21,384 nt of DNA from Bacteriovoracaceae bacterium (GTDB lineage Bacteria; Bdellovibrionota; Bacteriovoracia; Bacteriovoracales; Bacteriovoracaceae), in NCBI GenBank assembly GCA_947448095.1, contig CANFNN010000015.1, forward strand, positions 1 through 21,384, in the 5' to 3' direction. The number at the start of each line of letters is the position of its first letter. Position 1 is the first letter of the stretch. Shown here one piece after another: positions 7,389 to 15,556 of this stretch. The position numbers and the translations under genes are program-made. Under the pieces are notes generated by a model that worked only from the letters and a program-made list of their open reading frames with translations, searched no databases and had not been told where the DNA came from.

Positions 7389-8477
7389 ATGAGACGCCCT
7401 AAACTTGTTCATTTTTCTGGAGTTGAATCAGACCAGTACATCCATATCCGGGCGTCCATGTCATATTCCTCACAGGCCAAGTTTCACCTCTTGGAAGAAA
7501 TCAATCAAAACTTAAAAGAAATAGTTCCAACAAAACCCATTCAGAGTCTGGGTTTATTATCCTCAAATGAATTCAGATTAAAAGTTATTGGTCTCTCAGA
7601 TACGGATGAAGAAACGACTATAAGAAGTTTTGATTCAGACAGTTTCGGAAACTTTAACTTCAAAATCCCACAACCTCAGGATGGAAAAGTTGCCAAAGTA
7701 AAACTTTTTGAAACAAAGTCGCACCCAGGATTAGATCTACTCATTGGTAGCTTCATCCCCACCAAAATTAAAATACCGAAAAAAATTTATATTACTGATT
7801 TCGATAAAACTCTGGTGGATACTCGCTACTCGACAATTAAAGAAGTTTTTCTGTCACTCAAAAATCCTGTAAGCTACTTTCCTCCGGTAGATAGCTCAAT
7901 TGAATTAACTAAAAAGTTCATTCAAGAAGACTTTCAGCCCTTTATCGTTTCGGCTTCTCCCCATTTTTATGAGAACGCCATTAGAGACTGGCTCTACCAG
8001 CATGAGATCTATACGGGGAATATTTTCCTGAAAGATTACAGGAACATATTTTCCTTCTTTGAAGGTGATCTCTCTACAAAAGACTTAAAGTCCCAAGGGT
8101 TCTATAAACTCAACACGATTGTAAATATCCTTTTGATGACAGGTATTCCAGATGATCTGGTACTGGTCGGAGATGGATTTGAATCAGATGCGATTATTTA
8201 TTTAACTTTGGCGGCAATTTTAGTTGGCCGCTACGATCCTTGGACAATTTGGAATCAGATAAAAAAAGAAGAATCTTTTAAACTCACAAACCAACAACAC
8301 TTCAGGTTTTTATCAAAGTTTTACCAATTAAAAAACATGAGTGATGCTCATCCTCGCGGGAAACTGCAAATTTATATACGCTGCAAACCCCATATGCTGG
8401 AACAACTTCAAACGAGAACTTTTAATATGGATTTTGCCAATAATTTAAAAAATCTTGTCACTTATTACGTAGGTTGA
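7389..8477 (+). CDS. APP1-type phosphatidate phosphatase domain protein (DUF2183, HAD fold)
   Basis: Proteins of this family carry a catalytic HAD-like domain; yeast App1 dephosphorylates phosphatidate and diacylglycerol pyrophosphate. The 362-residue product has a beta-rich N-terminal part (about 50-125) as in the family, then YITDFDKTLVDT with D137 and D139 (motif I DxDxT), FIVSASPHFY (motif II, about 185-194), GFYKLNTI as the lysine motif near 237-244, and LVGDGFESDAIIY at 259-271 (motif IV). All four HAD motifs are present, so the enzyme should be active. No signal peptide is seen, so it would act on membrane lipids from the cytoplasm or on another phosphomonoester. It is 1 base from the NTN-hydrolase-like gene, so the two are coupled. 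Exact substrate is inferred from the family only. Confidence 0.85.
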   Translation: MRRPKLVHFSGVESDQYIHIRASMSYSSQAKFHLLEEINQNLKEIVPTKPIQSLGLLSSNEFRLKVIGLSDTDEETTIRSFDSDSFGNFNFKIPQPQDGKVAKVKLFETKSHPGLDLLIGSFIPTKIKIPKKIYITDFDKTLVDTRYSTIKEVFLSLKNPVSYFPPVDSSIELTKKFIQEDFQPFIVSASPHFYENAIRDWLYQHEIYTGNIFLKDYRNIFSFFEGDLSTKDLKSQGFYKLNTIVNILLMTGIPDDLVLVGDGFESDAIIYLTLAAILVGRYDPWTIWNQIKKEESFKLTNQQHFRFLSKFYQLKNMSDAHPRGKLQIYIRCKPHMLEQLQTRTFNMDFANNLKNLVTYYVG

Positions 8478-8478
8478 G

Positions 8479-10026
8479 ATGAAAACAATACTTGTACCCT
8501 TAATTGGTGATTATAAAGAAAACCTCTACCAGTTAGGTAAAAAAGAAAAAGAGAGCTTTCACTTACTGGAAGCAAGAATTACGGGCCTTCTTTCCGCTAA
8601 TAATTTTCTTCGCTACGGACAAGATATTCTCTCTCGCGCACGAGCACTGCTCAAAAAGAAAGATGATTCATTTTTTGATCAATGTATTGAAGCCTACTCA
8701 GAGGGTCTGGGCGTTGATCCTTCGGCCTATATGAGTTTCATTTCCCTTTTTGAACTTGCCGCCCACTATGGTCAACTCTATCCTGAACTCAAGGGTCTTC
8801 TCCCTGGATGCACTACTCTTTTTGAAAAAACTTCTGAGGGCTTCATTCATAATCGATTGATAGACTTTCCTTTGATTGGCACTTTCAACGAAAACCCAAG
8901 ACTCTATTACTGGAAAATTGAGGGCAAACCCGCAATTTTAAACTATTCCTGCGAAGGAATGGCGCCTCTCTTTTTTCAAACCATTCATGACAGCGGCTTC
9001 AGCATATCTATTCACCATAAGCCTGGACTCAACTATCACAAAGATGGTCAGAGTATTTTTAAGATAGCCTTTGAAGGACTTTTTGAAGCGCCCAGCATGA
9101 ACGAATTTCGTAGGGAGCTGAGAAAAAATATTTCGGTTACAAAATGGGGCTTTTACATGATGGACCTTAACGGCAGTGTCATGTGCACTGACATTGATGG
9201 CCCTGCGATGAATTTTGAGTCCTATAATCTCAATGAATCCTCACCACTCATTTTTACGAATATACCACTCCACAATGATCCCACGGGCTTTGAGCATTTT
9301 ATTGAATTGTGCCAAAATCGTGAAATGTGGCTTCGAGAAAAACTGGCGCGCCGTAAAACCCAACACACTCTAGATTTATTAACAGACGTTAAAGATCAAA
9401 AAGTTCGTAAGTGGATTCATCCAGTCTCGACTCTTTCAACCATTGGAGCGATTCAAATTAATCTGGCAAAGGGAATAGTTCACGTCAAAGAAGGAAGCAC
9501 TGCTTTGACTTCTTCCGATGCGATCCTGGAGTTTTCTCTGGAAGATAAAAATGCCATTAAGCTTATAAAAAAGGCCGATGAACCAAATGATTTTGAGAAA
9601 TCCTGGAAACATGCTTCTTTGGCGCAAAGCCATTTTGACCAGGGGGACTGGGACCTCGCCTATCATCACCTGCAAATGGCCGAGGCCATGACGACCCATC
9701 CGGCATGGAAAGAGATTTTTAAATTCTTTCTTTGTGTATGGAATTACAAATTTATTGATAAAAAACGAGAATTGGCCTTGGTCTACCGGGACCTAAAAAA
9801 AATCAATGTTCCCGACTCGCTAAATGATCAATGGGTTTTTATGTGCATGCGAATGGAAAGGAGGCTAGGAATGGTTATTACAGTTAGCTCATCCCAAGTA
9901 TCCCCTAGTCTTCAAAACCAGTTTAAACTTGAACTTGAGGCCCCCATGGCGCTTTTCACAACCTGGATGAAACTCCTCTACCCAAGAATTGAATTATTAG
10001 ATGTTTTCTCTCCTCATCATAGATAA
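8479..10026 (+). CDS. NTN-hydrolase-like protein (C45/acyltransferase type), possible amidase
   Basis: The 515-residue product has a helical N-terminal part with EAYSEGLGVDPSAY, followed by LLPGCTTLFEKTSEG and HNRLIDFPLIG. That matches the pro-peptide/GC(T/S)(T/S)...(R/N)xxD pattern of C45-type NTN hydrolases (acyl-CoA:6-aminopenicillanate acyltransferase, choloylglycine-hydrolase and acid-ceramidase relatives), where autocleavage before the cysteine, here C111, makes it the N-terminal nucleophile. Strands such as YYWKIEGKPAILNYSCEGM follow, as in the fold. About 190 residues at the C-terminus are additional, with helical pairs (SLAQSHFDQGDWDLAYHHLQMAE) resembling a TPR repeat. Hydrolysis of an amide bond on a lipid or peptide would fit the adjacent phosphatase. 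Exact substrate and autocleavage are not shown by sequence alone. Confidence 0.72.
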   Translation: MKTILVPLIGDYKENLYQLGKKEKESFHLLEARITGLLSANNFLRYGQDILSRARALLKKKDDSFFDQCIEAYSEGLGVDPSAYMSFISLFELAAHYGQLYPELKGLLPGCTTLFEKTSEGFIHNRLIDFPLIGTFNENPRLYYWKIEGKPAILNYSCEGMAPLFFQTIHDSGFSISIHHKPGLNYHKDGQSIFKIAFEGLFEAPSMNEFRRELRKNISVTKWGFYMMDLNGSVMCTDIDGPAMNFESYNLNESSPLIFTNIPLHNDPTGFEHFIELCQNREMWLREKLARRKTQHTLDLLTDVKDQKVRKWIHPVSTLSTIGAIQINLAKGIVHVKEGSTALTSSDAILEFSLEDKNAIKLIKKADEPNDFEKSWKHASLAQSHFDQGDWDLAYHHLQMAEAMTTHPAWKEIFKFFLCVWNYKFIDKKRELALVYRDLKKINVPDSLNDQWVFMCMRMERRLGMVITVSSSQVSPSLQNQFKLELEAPMALFTTWMKLLYPRIELLDVFSPHHR

Positions 10027-10046
10027 AAAAAGGTAAAAAGAATCCT

Positions 10047-10619
10047 ATGGGATTACTGTACGTGTTTCCAGTTTCACTGGAAGAAAAAGATTTTGCGATC
10101 GTTAAGAACCAAACCATAACTCTAAAGACTTATGGCCTTCCTTACCTTTTTTGGGGCTATGCTTCAGCTGCCATCATGATGATCTTATTTATGTTCCTTG
10201 CAATCAAGGACCCAGTCCTCAAACTAATCGCATTGGGAGATGAAACTGACTCGATGCTGGGTTACAGTCTTTTGACTTTCATAGCCCTGCTTCCAGTATT
10301 TATTCTTTCCGTGTTTTTTTATGAAAAACGAATCATTAAATCTCAAAAATCAATTTCTCTAGAATATCGAATCTTTGGAATTAAGATTTTTACTGAAAGC
10401 TTTACCGCCTCTGAAGCCGAGCCCTTTGCCATAAATCCCTACCTCTCCTCACCCAATCAGGCGAGAATTCAAGGAGGAGAGGATTCGGCTAACTTTCAGA
10501 ACAAAGGCTACTTCACATTAAAGCTTAAGGCCGATAATGGGAAAACGATACTCATTGATCGCCATTCTAGAAAAGCTGATTTAGTTAAATTAGAAGAGCT
10601 GCTGAAGAAATTTCATTAG
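10047..10619 (+). CDS. Two-pass membrane protein of unknown function
   Basis: A 190-residue product, third in the plus-strand unit, 20 bases after the NTN-hydrolase-like gene and preceded by AAAGGTAAAAAG. Hydrophobic segments at about 33-53 (LFWGYASAAIMMILFMFLAI) and 72-92 (GYSLLTFIALLPVFILSVFF) suggest two membrane helices, with hydrophilic ends. The C-terminal 90 residues are beta-rich (SISLEYRIFGIKIF, GYFTLKLKAD, KTILIDRHSRKADLVKLEELL), a pattern also seen in bacterial PH-like membrane domains, but I cannot assign it. Its TAG stop overlaps the TAA of the opposing gene by 4 bases (TTAG). Confidence 0.8.
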   Translation: MGLLYVFPVSLEEKDFAIVKNQTITLKTYGLPYLFWGYASAAIMMILFMFLAIKDPVLKLIALGDETDSMLGYSLLTFIALLPVFILSVFFYEKRIIKSQKSISLEYRIFGIKIFTESFTASEAEPFAINPYLSSPNQARIQGGEDSANFQNKGYFTLKLKADNGKTILIDRHSRKADLVKLEELLKKFH

Positions 10620-11488
10620 AAGATATAATTTAAACCAAGACCAATTCTGCTTCCGATAAAAGTTGGCTCAATATCATTATACGGATTCGGTGCCTTAAAA
10701 CCGGAAAGTTTCGTGTAGTAAAACCCTCCATACCCTTCAATGCCCCATGACTCTCCCATCCGATAAGAGAGGGCCAATCCACTGCCGGTACTAAAGCCGT
10801 AACCATTAACTCGAAAAACATCACCTAAAGCGTAGGTCGCAAAAGGCACCACGAAAAACTGCGCCAAAAACTTTAACTGAAAGCGATTGGTTTCTATGAT
10901 TCGCGCGCCGACACCTGTACCAAATTCAAAGGCACTAAATTCTTCGTTTTGGGCCTTGGCCTTCATGTAATTAAACAGAATATCTAAATCCCACTTTGAA
11001 CTAATCTTCGCTCCACCACGAATCCCTAGTCCAAGCCAGTTAACTGGATCCTTGTCAGTGAGTTTATCATTGGCCTTTTTTAAATTAATTTGACTAGAAT
11101 AGTTAAAAAGAGAAACTGAAGAGTTTGATTTTTTTTCTTCGATTGTGATCATTTTAAATCGCTCTGCCACCAAACGATTAGAGTTCATACTTTCTTTTTC
11201 GGTACTCACATCAATCACACGAATATAAGAAATTTTTCCCGAGACCACGATGGGATAAACTTGAGATTTGTTACGAGCAATATCCCCAACCTTGATACGC
11301 TTACCTTTTCGGACATACCCGACAGGAGCACTCATCTGATCATCAGCATAAATCACGGCTTCTTCAGCTGTCACCATAGCATCTTGCGAAGCCAACATAT
11401 TTTGGCAGAAAAATATCGGTATAAGAGTGGCACCGACAAGAGTGAGGTTTCGAAGTGATTGGAATTTAAGAAGAATGAATCGTCTCAT
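10616..11488 (-). CDS. SH3-like plus outer-membrane beta-barrel protein
   Basis: The 290-residue product has a basic start and a hydrophobic signal segment at about 13-32, probably cut near MLASQD. Residues about 37-95 (AVIYADDQMSAPVGYVRKGKRIKVGDI, then SYIRVIDV) resemble a bacterial SH3-like domain in which the G-x-V-x-x-G turn sits among strands. From about 145 to the end there are alternating short strands of the beta-barrel kind (WLGLGIRGGAKISSKWDLDILFNYM, FEFGTGVGARI, GYGFSTGSGLALSYRM, GIEGYGGFYYTKL), and the last residue is Phe (GLGLNYIF), the usual insertion signal of outer-membrane proteins. It likely anchors at the outer membrane with the SH3-like part in the periplasm. No closer family recognised. 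Confidence 0.8.
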   Translation of the reverse strand: MRRFILLKFQSLRNLTLVGATLIPIFFCQNMLASQDAMVTAEEAVIYADDQMSAPVGYVRKGKRIKVGDIARNKSQVYPIVVSGKISYIRVIDVSTEKESMNSNRLVAERFKMITIEEKKSNSSVSLFNYSSQINLKKANDKLTDKDPVNWLGLGIRGGAKISSKWDLDILFNYMKAKAQNEEFSAFEFGTGVGARIIETNRFQLKFLAQFFVVPFATYALGDVFRVNGYGFSTGSGLALSYRMGESWGIEGYGGFYYTKLSGFKAPNPYNDIEPTFIGSRIGLGLNYIF

Positions 11489-11525
11489 GAGTTTTCCGAC
11501 CTTCTTAGTCTAGAAATGCTAAAAT

Positions 11526-11537
11526 ATGATGAATCAT
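11526..11537. promoter_or_regulatory. Short inverted repeat in a divergent intergenic region, possible operator
   Basis: ATGATGAATCAT has perfect arms ATGAT and ATCAT around a 2-base spacer, flanked by A/T runs, within the 163-base region between the outward-reading genes at 11488 and 11652. Such a site could bind a dimeric regulator of both, but a 5-base arm is easily a chance event. Confidence 0.25.
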
Positions 11538-11651
11538 TTTAAGTTTAACCTGACCCAAGAAAAAAGAGGAGCAAAAAACACCAATAACTTAATTTCTTTT
11601 GCGAGCTTCCGAAGAGTCAACTGTAATGGGTTTAACCTCAAGGATGATTTT

Positions 11652-13238
11652 ATGAAGAGTGTATGGAAAAATTTATCGTTAGTGAGTATGGGTCTATTGA
11701 TCTATAGCTGTAATGAAAAAGTTTCACCCCAACTTCAAAGTGGTAGTTCCACTACTATTCCAAGTGCTTCCATTCCTGAAGAATATTATTTTAAAGTCAC
11801 AAATAACTCGGCAGCTGTTTTAAATTATAAACTTCACAGGACTGGCGCCGGCAATGCAAACGTCGATTGCAAAGTAAACTCCACAGGAACAGCTTTTAGT
11901 AGCGACCTGTATATAAGTGAAAATGCCACTGCCCATGATTTAAAAAGTTACGACATGTCTTGCTACCTAGAAGCTGAAGAGCTTTCTATGTTTTATAATG
12001 GTCTGAGTTTCAAAATTGAGGCCTCAAAGAATACCTGTGAGTACGTCGCTTATGCGCCTTACTCCTACTATGATGCTATTCCGGGGTCATCTGGTACGAC
12101 TTACGTGGGACTCACATGTGACTCGGGTACCGGAGTCTCAGATGCCGATATTACCGCTTTGAATTCTCCTGCAACATGGGGAGGCGGAACTAAACTGTCG
12201 TGTGGATATATGGTGGACATCACAGTTCCCGAGGTAAGTAGAATTCAGCGCCCAATCCCAACAGACAAACAAAAACTCTGTGCCTATGACTATGCAACCA
12301 ACCATGGAGGCAATGGACAGAATTGTGATACTGGAATCATTTCATTTATGATTTACAATTTTTATGACACAAACCCATTACTAGGTGGAGTCCAGCTAGG
12401 AAGTAGTTATGTTGACACTCCAGATAATGAATGTGGCGGAACTATCGCAGCTTGCGTACAGGGAGCCATCAGAAAAGTTTCTCCACTTACCGGTATGACT
12501 AGAGGTTCAGAAATTTGGAGCACAAGCTTAAATACCGACTACTCTGCAACTTATGAGTTGCCTGCACTGATTGGAAAGAGATCAGCAATGCATGATATTG
12601 TGAACTATCGAAGAGGACTCGCAGCTCCTGATTTAAATTTTCTGGATTATACCTATTTGACTGCAGGAACACGATGGGCAGATACCATTTATAACAAGGC
12701 CTTTGATCCAAAACTAATGGAAAACTATGCTGCTAATAAATATCCTGACGGCACTGAAATTATCGACGCTCCTGCTATCTTGGCCAAATCTCAGATCTTG
12801 GGTTACACGAATACTCCTTACGCAGCTGATCCGTATCTCGGGACTGCAGCTCGCGTAAACCCCTTTTATACTTTTTACTGTCTAGACCGTGGCATGGAAA
12901 TTAAGGCAAGAATCAGAATGGTTGTAAGGGACTGGGATAGAGTTTTCCCTAGCACATCAACAAATCTAGAACTTGTTTCAGACGTCTATATGGGTGCAAC
13001 CGCTAGACAAGACTTACCTAGTGACCAGGAAGAAAACACTGGGGATCCAGGATATTACAATTACTTTAATGATAAAGATGACTGGGACGTGTTAGTTTGG
13101 ATGCAAAGAACAGATCCAAACCTAACTGGAACTTATGATCCTGGAGACACGAAATGGTCGCCATGGACTCCTGGAGCGAGCTCGGCCCTCGCCTGGTGGA
13201 ATCCTTCAATCTTTCCCAATCAAGGACCAGTTCCCTAA
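11652..13238 (+). CDS. Large cysteine-containing lipoprotein of unknown function
   Basis: The start at 11652 gives a 528-residue product with AAGGA about 8 bases upstream; upstream in-frame ATGs would place some 42 unlikely residues before the signal peptide. MKSVWKNLSLVSMGLLIYSC is a type II signal peptide with the lipobox IYSC at the end. After the lipidated cysteine there are ten cysteines (for example DCK, SCYLE, TCEYV, TCDSG, SCGYM, LCAYD, NCDTG, ECGG, ACVQG, YCLDR), an even number, suggesting five disulfides in the envelope. The last 60 residues are rich in Trp, Pro, Asp and Gly (GDPGYYNYFNDKDDWDVLVW, and WSPWTPGASS). No enzyme motif recognised. It ends at a strong terminator and is divergent from the beta-barrel gene at 10616. 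Confidence 0.84.
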   Translation: MKSVWKNLSLVSMGLLIYSCNEKVSPQLQSGSSTTIPSASIPEEYYFKVTNNSAAVLNYKLHRTGAGNANVDCKVNSTGTAFSSDLYISENATAHDLKSYDMSCYLEAEELSMFYNGLSFKIEASKNTCEYVAYAPYSYYDAIPGSSGTTYVGLTCDSGTGVSDADITALNSPATWGGGTKLSCGYMVDITVPEVSRIQRPIPTDKQKLCAYDYATNHGGNGQNCDTGIISFMIYNFYDTNPLLGGVQLGSSYVDTPDNECGGTIAACVQGAIRKVSPLTGMTRGSEIWSTSLNTDYSATYELPALIGKRSAMHDIVNYRRGLAAPDLNFLDYTYLTAGTRWADTIYNKAFDPKLMENYAANKYPDGTEIIDAPAILAKSQILGYTNTPYAADPYLGTAARVNPFYTFYCLDRGMEIKARIRMVVRDWDRVFPSTSTNLELVSDVYMGATARQDLPSDQEENTGDPGYYNYFNDKDDWDVLVWMQRTDPNLTGTYDPGDTKWSPWTPGASSALAWWNPSIFPNQGPVP

Positions 13239-13241
13239 AAT

Positions 13242-13269
13242 AAAAAAGCCCTCTTACGAGGGCTTTTTT
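13242..13269. terminator. Bidirectional rho-independent terminator
   Basis: AAAAAAGCCCTC (13242-13253) pairs perfectly with GAGGGCTTTTTT (13258-13269) around the loop TTAC. The A run and T run make it a terminator for both strands: for the lipoprotein gene ending at 13238 on plus, and for the peptide-transporter gene ending at 13293 on minus. Confidence 0.95.
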
Positions 13270-13292
13270 ATTAAGTATATTTTCTTTCGAAA

Positions 13293-14690
13293 TTATTTTT
13301 CCATGTAGTTTTTAACTTTATATTTAGAACCCATGTACCAAAAAATTAGTGCAAAGATTCCCATCAAAGCTGCAAAAAACAAGAAGTATCCAGTTGAAGC
13401 AATTGGGAAGAAGTTAATTTTTGCAACGTAAGCAGTAATTAAGTTACCGAAAAATACTGTCAGTAACCAAATAGACATCACTGATGACTTCATGGCACGT
13501 GGGGCCTGAGTATAAGCAAACTCAAGACCTGTAATTGAAATCATGACTTCTGCCATCGTAATAACAAGGTACGGAAAGAACTGCCACATAACGTTTACGT
13601 TACTCTCACCTGTCGTATCCATTGATACCTGGATCAAAGCAATAATTACAAATGAAGCTGCAGCAACAAACATACCCCAAGTAATACGACGAATCGGAGT
13701 CGTTTTAAGTCCCATTTTATCAAGTAACGGATAGAGACCCATTGAGAACAACGGAATCAATCCCATAACCATAATTGGGTTCCAAGCCGCGATTTGAGAA
13801 GCCTCAAACTGCATACCCATAAAATTAAGATTCATTTTTGAAGCCTGAATCACCCATGAAGATCCATGTTGGTCAAACAGTGCCCAGAAAACTGAAATAG
13901 CAGCAAAAAGTTTTGCAATATCAAGAACAGATTTCGTTGCTTCGATATGCTCTTTAGTATGCTCCCCTTCGGCAACATCCAAGAATGATTGACCAGCTTT
14001 TCTCTTGCTTTGATTTCCCATCGCAGAAAAAAGAACCGCAAAAAATCCATGGCCATCAGATTTAGTGGGAGGAACGTGAACGAATTCCTTACGACCCATC
14101 CAAAATACGATAGTAGCAAAGAACATGAGAACACCTGGAATTCCGAAAGCAACAGAAGGACCGTAGTGCTTAAGAGTCCAAGGAGTGACAAGTGTTGAGA
14201 AGAATGAACCAAAGTTGATCATGAAGTAGAACAACTCATAAACTTTTTTAAGTAGATGTTGTTGATTCGCTTTGAACTGATCCCCTACGTGAGCAGAAAC
14301 GCAAGGCTTAATCCCACCAGATCCAAGAGCAATAAGTCCTAGACCAACATAGAGACCAGTGCTGTTTTCCCAAATTGAAAGGACCGCATGGCCAGCGCAA
14401 TAAACAAGAGAAAGATAAAGGATCGTTTTGTATTTACCCCAAATTCTGTCCGATATGAAGGCACCAAGAACTGGGAAGAAGTAACAGAGACTTGAAAAAA
14501 TGTGGTAAGTGAAAGTTGCATCAGCTTCCTGAAACAAAAGAACCTGAATCATGAATACTGTCAGGATCGACTTCATCCCGTAGTAACTGTAACGCTCACA
14601 AGCTTCATTCCCCACAATGTATTTAATTTGTGATGGAAATTTGTTGTCGGCTGCTTCTAAGCTCGCAGATGACGAAATGGTCTGTGACAT
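13293..14690 (-). CDS. POT/PTR2-family proton-coupled oligopeptide transporter
   Basis: Imports di- and tripeptides with protons across the inner membrane. The 465-residue product has about 12-14 hydrophobic segments and the family motifs: GNEACERYSYYGMKS (27-41, the ExxERFxYY motif, E29/E32/R33), GAFISDRIWGKYKTI (76-90, motif A), GLGLIALGSGGIKPCVSAHVGDQF (about 116-139, PTR2 signature), and FYFMINFGSFFSTLVTPW (about 154-171, FYxxINxGSL). Its TAAGGAG stands 8 bases before the ATG. It is the last gene of the pnp-dut-PHA-ferredoxin unit, 27 bases after the ferredoxin stop, and ends before the shared terminator. Peptide uptake would be natural for a cell feeding on proteins, which is an inference. 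Confidence 0.95.
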   Translation of the reverse strand: MSQTISSSASLEAADNKFPSQIKYIVGNEACERYSYYGMKSILTVFMIQVLLFQEADATFTYHIFSSLCYFFPVLGAFISDRIWGKYKTILYLSLVYCAGHAVLSIWENSTGLYVGLGLIALGSGGIKPCVSAHVGDQFKANQQHLLKKVYELFYFMINFGSFFSTLVTPWTLKHYGPSVAFGIPGVLMFFATIVFWMGRKEFVHVPPTKSDGHGFFAVLFSAMGNQSKRKAGQSFLDVAEGEHTKEHIEATKSVLDIAKLFAAISVFWALFDQHGSSWVIQASKMNLNFMGMQFEASQIAAWNPIMVMGLIPLFSMGLYPLLDKMGLKTTPIRRITWGMFVAAASFVIIALIQVSMDTTGESNVNVMWQFFPYLVITMAEVMISITGLEFAYTQAPRAMKSSVMSIWLLTVFFGNLITAYVAKINFFPIASTGYFLFFAALMGIFALIFWYMGSKYKVKNYMEK

Positions 14691-14717
14691 TCAAAACTCC
14701 TTAAAAGGTTCTCTTTA

Positions 14718-15263
14718 TTAATCGTTGTCTTTTTTATCGCTATCTTCTGATTCACTATAAGTAAAAGCTTTAGGTTTTTTCCCGCCGCCTAATTTTTTAG
14801 GCTTACTTGGATCATCCCCTTCGTTTTCCCAGTGACGATACCAATCATCCGATGGTTTCTCTCTATTTTTTTCCTCATTTTCTCTGACCGCTTTTACCAC
14901 TTCTTCGCGCTTTTTTAGGATAGTTGTGGTGCTTTTTGGCCCTGAAGCCTGAGTATTGGTCGTAGATCTGTCGTGAGCCGTAATATCAAGGGTCACATCC
15001 CCTGTGATCTTGGTCTGACAGGATAGGCGCTCTTTAGTGATGTGAAAAACATTCCCCAAAAGGCGAAGCTCTTCAAATGTTTGCGGCGTGAGATTCAACT
15101 CTCCGGACTTCACCACAATCATGCAATCACCACAGCTGGCGCAACCACCACAGCTGGATTTAATTTTTTTTCCGGCTTTTTTAAATTGAGTCAGAAGATT
15201 CTCTTCACCGTTAATGGTGAGAACTTCTCCAGAAGGCCAAAGGGTGCATTTGTAATCGCTCAT
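14718..15263 (-). CDS. Plant-type 2Fe-2S ferredoxin domain protein with charged C-terminal extension
   Basis: The 181-residue product starts with a ferredoxin fold: YKCTLWPSGEVLTINGEENLLTQFKKAGKKIKSSCGGCASCGDCMIVV, then LSCQT at about 81-84. The cluster ligands are C38, C44, C47 (C-x5-C-x2-C) and C82, as in the 2Fe-2S ferredoxins; C41 inside the loop is extra and unusual. Residues about 98-181 are a Lys, Glu, Ser and Asp-rich extension (KSTTTILKKREEVVKAVRENEE, then PKKLGGGKKPKAF) with no known domain, likely disordered or a docking tail. The ATG overlaps the stop of the PHA-type gene by 4 bases (ATGA), so it is translationally coupled. Partner redox enzyme not visible in this window. Confidence 0.88.
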   Translation of the reverse strand: MSDYKCTLWPSGEVLTINGEENLLTQFKKAGKKIKSSCGGCASCGDCMIVVKSGELNLTPQTFEELRLLGNVFHITKERLSCQTKITGDVTLDITAHDRSTTNTQASGPKSTTTILKKREEVVKAVRENEEKNREKPSDDWYRHWENEGDDPSKPKKLGGGKKPKAFTYSESEDSDKKDND

Positions 15264-15541
15264 ACTACTTTCTTTAATTGTCTTTCGATGGTCTCAAGAA
15301 TTTTGCCCTTGAGCGGTTTTAATAAAAAATTCAGGTCAACTTTGACCAAAGCTTCTGTCTCAGTGAAATGAATAGTAGCACTAAAACCTGTGCCCTTGGC
15401 GTCAATTGTATGTTTGGCCTCATCAATAGTAGTTGCGGCTTTCACTCCAAATTTGGCTATGACTTCTGGAATCAGTTTTTTGGCGGCATCAAAGCCATGT
15501 TTTTTGTCAGTTATATTTGAATAGGGAACTTTTAAGTCCAT
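15260..15541 (-). CDS. Polyhydroxyalkanoic acid system-type small protein
   Basis: The 93-residue product matches the small family associated with polyhydroxyalkanoate granule regions: KVPYSNITDKKHGFDAAKKLI at the start, KGTGFSATIHFTETEALVKVDLNFLLKPLKGKI in the middle, and a C-terminal amphipathic helix. Role in granule formation is annotated by family name only and no phaC or phaP is in this window, so the true function could be different; a START-like or lipid-binding small fold is possible. AAGGA lies 8 bases before the ATG. It lies 15 bases after the dut stop and overlaps the ferredoxin start by 4 bases. Confidence 0.7.
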   Translation of the reverse strand: MDLKVPYSNITDKKHGFDAAKKLIPEVIAKFGVKAATTIDEAKHTIDAKGTGFSATIHFTETEALVKVDLNFLLKPLKGKILETIERQLKKVV

Positions 15542-15556
15542 TTGGAATCCTTTTGA

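Noticed and set aside
13850..14212. Second frame of 120 codons on the minus strand inside the POT gene
   Set aside because: Leu/Ser-rich frame-shifted reading of a transporter with intact family motifs in the main frame.
15042..15371. Open frame of 109 codons on the plus strand across ferredoxin and the PHA-type gene
   Set aside because: Antisense to two genes with clear family motifs; no independent evidence.
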